Assembly (NCBI GenBank): GCA_015234465.1
Contig: JADGNA010000006.1
Span: 124,001-188,000, forward strand
Source: Salinibacterium sp.
Lineage (GTDB): Bacteria; Actinomycetota; Actinomycetes; Actinomycetales; Microbacteriaceae
Length of the DNA stretch: 64,000 bases
Reading direction: 5' to 3'
Shown here piece by piece: positions 58,854 through 64,000 of this stretch. Each line of letters opens with the position of its first letter. Position 1 is the first letter of the stretch. The notes under the pieces are model-generated. The model was given only the letters and a program-made list of their open reading frames with translations, searched no databases and was not told where the DNA came from. A program made the position numbers and the translations under genes.

Positions 58854-59503
58854 ACGAGTTCTGGAACTGGGACCTCGCCTTCGAGGCCCTCCCCCGGCTC
58901 CTGACGAGCTTCCTCACGGTGACCCTCCTGGTCACGGTCGTGAGCACGGCAATCGCTGCCGTCCTCGGCCTCGTGCTCGCGATACTCCGGATGTCGCTGC
59001 CGAAGCCGCTCGCCATGATCCTGAAGTTCATCATCGACTTCATCCGGATGACGCCCATCGTCGTGCAGTTGATCTTCGCGTACTTCGCGTTCACGAACAT
59101 CACGCCGCTGACGATCGGCATCATCATCTTCGGCATCCACTACGCCACCTATATGGCGGAGGTCTACCGCGCGGGCATCGAGTCCGTGCCGAAGGGCCAG
59201 TGGGAGGCGACGACGGCCCTGTCGATGTCTCGCACCCGCACGTGGGTCGCCGTGATCATCCCGCAGGCCGTCAGGGCCACCGTGCCGGCGCTCGGCAACT
59301 ACGCGATCTCGATGTTCAAGGAGACGCCGTTCCTCCTCATGATCGGCGTCGTCGAGATGGTGCAGGCGGGCCTGATCTTCGGCGGCAACAACTTCAAGTA
59401 CATCGAAGCAATCACTCTCGCCGGCGTCATCTTCCTGCTCGCCAGCTACCCGACATCGCTTCTCATCGGCAGATTGGAAAAGCGCCTTGCCTTCAAACAC
59501 TGA
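58850..59503 (+). CDS. ehuD: Ectoine/hydroxyectoine ABC transporter permease
   Basis: 217 residues. Second His/Glu-type permease: LLTSFLTVTLLVTVVSTAIAA, FIRMTPIVVQLIFAYFAFTN and EATTALSMSRTRTWVAVIIPQ (EAA loop), four to five membrane helices. Starts in the ATGA overlap with ehuC and its end overlaps ehuA by 17 bp, so the subunits are tightly coupled. Confidence 0.9.
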   Translation: MNEFWNWDLAFEALPRLLTSFLTVTLLVTVVSTAIAAVLGLVLAILRMSLPKPLAMILKFIIDFIRMTPIVVQLIFAYFAFTNITPLTIGIIIFGIHYATYMAEVYRAGIESVPKGQWEATTALSMSRTRTWVAVIIPQAVRATVPALGNYAISMFKETPFLLMIGVVEMVQAGLIFGGNNFKYIEAITLAGVIFLLASYPTSLLIGRLEKRLAFKH

Positions 59504-60356
59504 CTCCCCGAACGGCGGGAACGTACCCGCCATCAGATTCGACGACGTCGAGAAGCGATTCGGTGACACGGTCGTGCTCGACGGCCTCAACTTCACTGTC
59601 AACAAAGGCGACCGCGTCACGCTGATTGGCCCCTCGGGCTCCGGCAAGACGACCATCCTGCGCCTCGTCATGACGCTCGAGGAGTTGAGCGGCGGATACA
59701 TCTATATCGATGGCGAACCGCTCAGTCATGACAACGTCGACGGCAAGCGGGTCGAACTGAACGAGAAGCACAAGAACGAGATCCGCAAGCGGATCGGCAT
59801 GGTCTTCCAGCAGTTCAACCTGTTCCCCAACATGACCGTGATGGAGAACATCATCGAGGCGCCCGTGCATGTGCTCGGGATGTCGAAGGATGACGCCAAG
59901 GAGAGGGCCCGCGGCCTCCTCCAGCAGGTGGGCCTCGCCGACAAGGAGGACGCCCATCCGCTCGAGCTCTCGGGCGGCCAGCAGCAGCGCGTCGCGATCG
60001 CACGGGCGCTGGCGATGGACCCCGAGATCCTCCTGCTCGACGAGGTGACCTCGGCGCTCGACCCCGAGATCGTGGGCGAGGTGCTCGGCATCCTCAAGCA
60101 CGTGGCCGACACGACCGACATCACGATGCTGATCGTGACCCACGAGATGCAGTTCGCCCGCGACGTGTCGAACCGCATCCTCATGTTCGACGGTGGCCGC
60201 ATCGTCGAGGAGGGCACGCCAGAGGAGTTCTTCACGCACCCGAAGGAGCAGCGCACGCGCGACTTCCTGCAGGCGGTCGTCGCCGACCCGATCACGGGGG
60301 CGCTCCCCTGGCAGCCTGGCCCCGCCACGCCGACCCGGGATGGTGACACGCTCTGA
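59487..60356 (+). CDS. ehuA: Ectoine/hydroxyectoine ABC transporter ATPase
   Basis: 289 residues from the TTG at 59487 (GGAAAAG upstream), overlapping ehuD by 17 bp. Walker A GPSGSGKTT, the Q-loop VFQQFNLFPNM, signature LSGGQQQRVAIARA, Walker B ILLLDEVTSALD and the H-loop VTHEMQFARDV. It energises EhuBCD. The last bases, CTCTGA, also form the probable ectA start (CTGA). Confidence 0.92.
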   Translation: MPSNTDSPNGGNVPAIRFDDVEKRFGDTVVLDGLNFTVNKGDRVTLIGPSGSGKTTILRLVMTLEELSGGYIYIDGEPLSHDNVDGKRVELNEKHKNEIRKRIGMVFQQFNLFPNMTVMENIIEAPVHVLGMSKDDAKERARGLLQQVGLADKEDAHPLELSGGQQQRVAIARALAMDPEILLLDEVTSALDPEIVGEVLGILKHVADTTDITMLIVTHEMQFARDVSNRILMFDGGRIVEEGTPEEFFTHPKEQRTRDFLQAVVADPITGALPWQPGPATPTRDGDTL

Positions 60357-60862
60357 CCTCCCCCGACAGCGTCATCCGGCCCCCGCGGATCGGCGACGGT
60401 GCCGCCATGTGGCGCATCGCGCGCGACTCGCAGACCCTCGACCTGAACTCGTCATACGCCTACATCCTGTATGCGCGTGACTTCGCCTCGAGCTGTCGCG
60501 TCGCTGTCGTCGACGGCGAAATCGCCGGCTTCGTCATCGGCTATCGGCGGCCCGAGAGCCCCGAGACCGTGTTCGTGTGGCAGGTCGCCGTCGATGAGGC
60601 GTTCCGCGGGCTTGGGCTCGCCGGGCGGATGCTCGACAGCCTCGTCGAAGACGGCGTCGCCGACGGCTCCATCCGCATGCTGGAGACCACCATCACGGAT
60701 GACAACCCGGCGTCGCAAAGGACCTTCGCCTCCTTCGCCGCGCGCTGGGGCGGGGCATCCGTCACGGTGCGACCGCTCTTCGAACGCGGCCACTTTCCCG
60801 AAGAGGGCGAGCACGAACCCGAGCCCCTCTATGAGATCGGCCCCCTCGCCGCTCAGGACTGA
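60353..60862 (+). CDS. ectA: L-2,4-diaminobutyrate N-acetyltransferase (probable CTG start)
   Basis: 169 residues if read from the CTG at 60353, which overlaps the ehuA stop (CTGA). The first in-frame ATG (60407) would cut off VIRPPRIGDGAAMW, a segment that is conserved at the start of actinobacterial EctA and holds the first GNAT strand; no ATG, GTG or TTG exists between the upstream in-frame stop and 60407. The remaining GNAT features are normal: LDLNSSYAYILYARDF, FVWQVAVDEAFRGLGLAGRML (acetyl-CoA loop) and ETTITDDNPAS. EctA acetylates diaminobutyrate, the second step of ectoine synthesis. Confidence 0.82.
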   Translation: MTSPDSVIRPPRIGDGAAMWRIARDSQTLDLNSSYAYILYARDFASSCRVAVVDGEIAGFVIGYRRPESPETVFVWQVAVDEAFRGLGLAGRMLDSLVEDGVADGSIRMLETTITDDNPASQRTFASFAARWGGASVTVRPLFERGHFPEEGEHEPEPLYEIGPLAAQD

Positions 60863-60880
60863 AGACCATCACCCACCCAT

Positions 60881-60896
60881 CGCCCCGACCGGGGCG
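60881..60896 (+). other. Hairpin between ectA and ectB
   Basis: CGCCCC-GACC-GGGGCG is a perfect 6-bp stem with a 4-nt loop in the 78-nt gap between ectA and ectB. It could stabilise or attenuate the downstream ectBCD message. Confidence 0.35.
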
Positions 60897-60940
60897 TGGC
60901 GTGCACTCCGCACGACACCACACAGGAGGAGAACACGGAA

Positions 60941-62239
60941 ATGTCTACATCCACTCATCTCGAATCCCAGGTGCGCAGCTACTCGCGTTCCTGGCCCGTC
61001 GTCTTCGACCGCGCCGTCGGCAGCACCATGTACGACGAAGACGGTCGCGCCTACCTCGACTTCTTCGCGGGGGCCGGTGCCCTCAATTACGGGCACAACA
61101 ACCCCGTGCTCAAGAAGGCACTCATCGACTACCTCAGCGACGACCGTGTCGTGCACTCGCTCGACATGTTCACGAGCGCGCGCGATGACTTCCTCAACAC
61201 CTTCTCGGAGGTGATCCTCAAGCCGCGCAACCTCGACTACAAGGTCGTCTTCCCCGGTCCCGGCGGCGCGAACGCGGTCGAGGCGGCCCTCAAGCTCGCG
61301 CGCAAGGTGACGGGTCGCGAGTCGGTCATCAACTTCACGAATGCCTTCCACGGCATGACGCTCGGTGCCCTCTCGGTGACGGGCAACTCGCTCAAGCGCG
61401 GCGGCGCCGGCGTGCCCCTCGTGCACGCCACCCCCATGCCCTACGACGACTACTTCAACGGCGACTACCCCGACTTCTTCTATATGGAGCGCCTCCTCGA
61501 CGACAGCGGCAGCGGGCTCAACACCCCCGCGGCCGTCATCGTCGAGTCGGTGCAGGGCGAGGGTGGCATCAACGCGGCCCGCGCCGAGTGGCTCCGCCAG
61601 CTCGCCGAGGTGTGCCGCACCCACGGCATCCTGCTGATCCTCGACGACATCCAGATGGGCTGCGGCCGCACGGGCGACTTCTTCAGCTTCGAGGAGGCCG
61701 GCATCGTTCCCGACATCGTGTGCCTGTCGAAGTCCATCAGCGGCTACGGCCTGCCGATGGCGCTCACGCTCGTGAAGCCCGAGTTCGACATCTGGGAGCC
61801 CGGCGAGCACAACGGCACCTTCCGCGGCATCAGCCCCGCCTTCGTGACCGCCGCCGAGGCCATCCGCACCTACTGGCAGGATGACGCGCTCAAGGACTCG
61901 ACGATCGCCAAGGGCGCCAAGGTCGAGAGCCGCTTCAACGGCCTCGTCGCGCGCTACCCCGAGCACGGCCTCATCGCCAAGGGACGCGGGCTCGCCCGCG
62001 GGCTCCAGTTCGCGACGGGCGACCTGGCCGACGCGGTGTGCCGCGAAGCCTTCGAGCGCGGCCTCCTCATGGAGACCTCAGGGCCCGAGGGTGAGGTCAT
62101 GAAGATCCTCCCCGCCCTGACGCTGAGCGATGCCGAGCTCGAGCAGGGGCTCGCCATCATCGAGGCATCCGTCGCTGCCGTGCTCGACAACGCAGAGCCG
62201 ACAGCATCCGAGACAGAGAAGGAGACGACGAGCGCATGA
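60941..62239 (+). CDS. ectB: Diaminobutyrate--2-oxoglutarate transaminase
   Basis: 432 residues from the ATG at 60941 (AGGAGGAG about 10 nt upstream; the frame from 60896 is longer but not supported). Class III PLP aminotransferase: [49 protein letters not shown] and the Schiff-base Lys264 in [10 protein letters not shown]. It makes L-2,4-diaminobutyrate from aspartate semialdehyde and glutamate, the first committed step. The stop overlaps ectC by ATGA. Confidence 0.96.
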   Translation: MSTSTHLESQVRSYSRSWPVVFDRAVGSTMYDEDGRAYLDFFAGAGALNYGHNNPVLKKALIDYLSDDRVVHSLDMFTSARDDFLNTFSEVILKPRNLDYKVVFPGPGGANAVEAALKLARKVTGRESVINFTNAFHGMTLGALSVTGNSLKRGGAGVPLVHATPMPYDDYFNGDYPDFFYMERLLDDSGSGLNTPAAVIVESVQGEGGINAARAEWLRQLAEVCRTHGILLILDDIQMGCGRTGDFFSFEEAGIVPDIVCLSKSISGYGLPMALTLVKPEFDIWEPGEHNGTFRGISPAFVTAAEAIRTYWQDDALKDSTIAKGAKVESRFNGLVARYPEHGLIAKGRGLARGLQFATGDLADAVCREAFERGLLMETSGPEGEVMKILPALTLSDAELEQGLAIIEASVAAVLDNAEPTASETEKETTSA

Positions 62240-62628
62240 TCGTTCGCACGATTGACGAGATCACCGACACCGAGGCCGACATCAAGACCGAGAACTGGCG
62301 CAGCAAGCGCATCGTGCTCGCGAAGGAGAAGGTCGGGTTCTCGGTGCACGAGACAACCCTCTATGCAGGCACGGTGAACCAGTTCTGGTACGCCAACCAC
62401 ATCGAGGCGGTCTTCATCGTGGAGGGCGAGGGCGAGATCACCGACCTCGCGACGGGAGAGACGCACCAGCTGCGCCCCGGCTCGCTCTACCTGCTCAACA
62501 ACCACGACAAGCACGAGGTTCGCCCGCGCACCGAGATGCGCACCGTCTGCGTCTTCAACCCGCCCATCACGGGCCGCGAGGTGCACGACGAGAACGGTGT
62601 CTACCCGCTGGTGACAGAGGTAGCCTGA
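62236..62628 (+). CDS. ectC: L-ectoine synthase
   Basis: 130 residues, a single cupin domain. The metal ligands known for EctC are in register: Glu57 (WYANHIEAV), Tyr85 ([10 protein letters not shown]) and His93 (HDKHEV). It cyclises N-gamma-acetyl-diaminobutyrate to ectoine with release of water. Starts in the ATGA overlap with ectB. No aspartokinase (ask_ect) gene follows, so general aspartate kinase must serve the pathway. Confidence 0.97.
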   Translation: MIVRTIDEITDTEADIKTENWRSKRIVLAKEKVGFSVHETTLYAGTVNQFWYANHIEAVFIVEGEGEITDLATGETHQLRPGSLYLLNNHDKHEVRPRTEMRTVCVFNPPITGREVHDENGVYPLVTEVA

Positions 62629-62667
62629 CCGGCACACGCCGCACGGAACAACGACGAAGGAGGAGGA

Positions 62668-63567
62668 ATGTCAATGACCACGACGACCGCCGAGGACCTG
62701 TTCCCCACACGGCTCGCCGAGCCGAGCGACATGATCGAGCGCACACAGCCCGCCGTCTGGGGGTCCCCCGCCGACGGCCCCTTCAGCGCGGATGAGCTGG
62801 GCAGGCATGAGGAACGTGGCTTCACGATCCTCGACGACTTCATCTCGAGCGATGAGGTGCAGCTCTACAGCGATGAACTCGACCGCCTTGCGGCCGACGA
62901 GTCCCTGAAGGGTGACGCCCGCCTCATCACGGAGCGGTCGACGGGCGCCGTGCGCTCCGTCTTCCAGGTGGAGTCGCTCAGCGCGCCCATCGCGGCACTC
63001 GCCCGCAGCCCCAAGGTGCTTGACCGCGCCCGGCAGATCCTCGGCTCCGAGGTCTACCTGCACCAGACGCGCGTCAACTACATGCCGGGTTTCAAGGGCA
63101 CGGGCTTCTACTGGCACTCGGACTTCGAGACCTGGCACGCGGAGGACGGCATGCCCATCCCGCGCGCCGTGAGCCTGTCGATCGCCCTGACCGACAACTA
63201 CCCCTACAACGGCGGCCTCATGGTGATGCCGGGCTCGCACAAGACCTTCGTGCCGAGCGTGGGTGAGACGCCCGACGACAACTACAAGGAGTCGCTCAAG
63301 GCACAGGAGGCTGGCGTGCCCAGCCAGGAGGCCGTCACCGAACTGGCTCACCGCTACGGCATCGACCAGTTCACGGGCGCCGCAGGTTCCGCCCTGTGGT
63401 TCGACTCGAACATCATGCACGGCTCGGGCAGCAACATCACGCCCTACCCGCGCTCGAACGTGTTCCTCGTCTTCAACAGTGTCGAGAACACCCTGCGCGA
63501 GCCCTACGCGGCCAAGTCGCCGCGGCCGACGCACATCGCGAGCCGCGACTTCACGCCGCTGAGCTGA
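62668..63567 (+). CDS. ectD: Ectoine 5-hydroxylase
   Basis: 299 residues from the ATG at 62668, with GGAGGAGG upstream (an ATG at 62674 is also well placed). Fe(II)/2-oxoglutarate dioxygenase: the EctD signature FYWHSDFETWHAEDGMP with ligands His150 and Asp152, the third ligand His251 in NIMHGSGSN, and the 2-oxoglutarate Arg in the following YPRSN. It converts ectoine to 5-hydroxyectoine. Last gene of the operon; a hairpin terminator follows. Confidence 0.96.
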   Translation: MSMTTTTAEDLFPTRLAEPSDMIERTQPAVWGSPADGPFSADELGRHEERGFTILDDFISSDEVQLYSDELDRLAADESLKGDARLITERSTGAVRSVFQVESLSAPIAALARSPKVLDRARQILGSEVYLHQTRVNYMPGFKGTGFYWHSDFETWHAEDGMPIPRAVSLSIALTDNYPYNGGLMVMPGSHKTFVPSVGETPDDNYKESLKAQEAGVPSQEAVTELAHRYGIDQFTGAAGSALWFDSNIMHGSGSNITPYPRSNVFLVFNSVENTLREPYAAKSPRPTHIASRDFTPLS

Positions 63568-63573
63568 GTCGCT

Positions 63574-64000
63574 TCACGCGAGCGAGAGGGGGTCGGATGC
63601 CGCAGCATCCGGCCCCTTCGTCATCTCACGCCATACGGCCGCCGTCTGGGCCGAGACGTGCGGGTCGTGGGTCTGCTGCCAGTTGCGCCCTCCGCGGCGG
63701 AAGGTGAGCTGCACGGCGGGCGGCACGCTCGCTTCAGGGACCGGCTGCCCCACCCATTCGCACGGCCGCACGTGCACGAGGTCCACGTCGTGGGCTTCAC
63801 GGGAGTCGTCGTAGCGCCACGAACCGGCCAGCCGACCGAGCCAGGCAAGGCCGTCGACGTCTCGCGTCCATATATAGGAGCCGTCGGGCGCATCCGCGAA
63901 ACGCTCGAGGCGGCGGGCGCTCCGCTCGTCATGTTCCGTCGCGACGGCGACTGCGGCATCCGCGAGGCTTGCGGGCACCTGCGAGAGGCGCCCGCCGACG
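63574..64000 (-). CDS. Protein of unknown function, C-terminal part (5' end outside window)
   Basis: The minus-strand frame is open to the window edge and continues beyond it; upstream codons (VGGRLSQVPASLADAA) read like coding sequence, so the GTG at 63978 is probably internal. About 142 residues are visible. They include DGSYIWTRDVDGLAWLGRLAG, VDLVHVRPCEWVGQPVPE, QLTFRRGGRNWQQTHDP and a conserved end. No family is recognised from this portion. Its 3' end is convergent with ectD and shares a 28-bp hairpin with the ectD terminator region. Confidence 0.7.
   Translation of the reverse strand, partial: VGGRLSQVPASLADAAVAVATEHDERSARRLERFADAPDGSYIWTRDVDGLAWLGRLAGSWRYDDSREAHDVDLVHVRPCEWVGQPVPEASVPPAVQLTFRRGGRNWQQTHDPHVSAQTAAVWREMTKGPDAAASDPLSLA
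63589..63616 (+). terminator. ectD terminator hairpin inside the convergent gene's coding end
   Basis: GGGGTCGGATGC (63589-63600) and GCATCCGGCCCC (63605-63616) form a 12-bp stem with one G-T type mismatch and a 4-nt loop, followed by TTCGTCATCT. It begins 22 nt after the ectD stop and lies within the last codons of the minus-strand unknown gene. Confidence 0.7.

Overview
This 64 kb window is high-GC, gene-dense actinobacterial DNA. Several features point to the family Microbacteriaceae: a class II DAHP synthase beside a PASTA kinase, an FtsR/GarA block, actinobacterial LexA-type SOS and ImuA'/ImuB/DnaE2 genes, a long GapB-type GAPDH, and the recurrent coding-strand word GCGGATGC. That placement is an inference from content; no 16S gene is present. 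Ectoine/hydroxyectoine synthesis together with a trehalose pathway suggests an organism that meets salt or drying stress. No rRNA, tRNA, CRISPR, prophage or intact insertion sequence was seen.

Layout. 1-6.3 kb: end of a PASTA Ser/Thr kinase gene, then aroG, plsC and a ROK glucokinase on the minus strand, then a FadD15-type acyl-CoA ligase; this resembles the mycobacterial pknL-aroG-plsC-fadD15 neighbourhood. 6.3-12.6 kb: def, a MinD-like ATPase and pyruvate carboxylase (minus), with a divergent ParA-like gene. 12.6-15.3 kb: two MerR regulators, GarA/OdhI and a CDP-alcohol phosphatidyltransferase, matching mycobacterial Rv1822-Rv1830 but without the DUF151 gene. 15.4-19.8 kb: a repeat protein, a membrane protein, an exported amine oxidase whose domain order looks circularly permuted, an S4 protein and GapB. 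19.9-28.5 kb: glgX-treY-treZ (trehalose from glycogen), a serine hydrolase, a CPBP-like membrane protein and a fusion remnant of a sugar ABC operon. 28.6-34.3 kb: SOS-controlled imuA'-imuB-dnaE2. 34.4-41.9 kb: a pyruvate oxidase-like enzyme coupled to an FUSC membrane protein, a PNPOx-like protein, an epimerase, a flotillin and a DHA2 exporter.

42-48.6 kb: a peptide-type ABC importer translationally coupled to an FMN monooxygenase, preceded by a six-copy array of NTGAC at exact 10-bp spacing. 48.6-53.5 kb: an EI24 protein, then a TPP-riboswitch-controlled ykoE-ecfA-ecfT operon followed by a small P-loop kinase and a DUF77 thiamine-binding protein. 53.5-56.8 kb: an MDR reductase, sufU, sufS and a small membrane protein. 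57.2-63.6 kb: an eight-gene run ehuBCDA-ectABCD joining ectoine uptake, synthesis and hydroxylation. The window ends in a partial unknown gene.

Most operons here are tightly packed with ATGA/GTGA overlaps. About eight genes appear to be leaderless, with a TANNNT hexamer 6-8 nt before the start codon. The best candidates for something undescribed are the permuted amine oxidase (16493-17935), the 10-bp phased array (41875-41929), the lipoprotein/permease fusion scar (28042-28452) and the apparent CTG start of ectA (60353).
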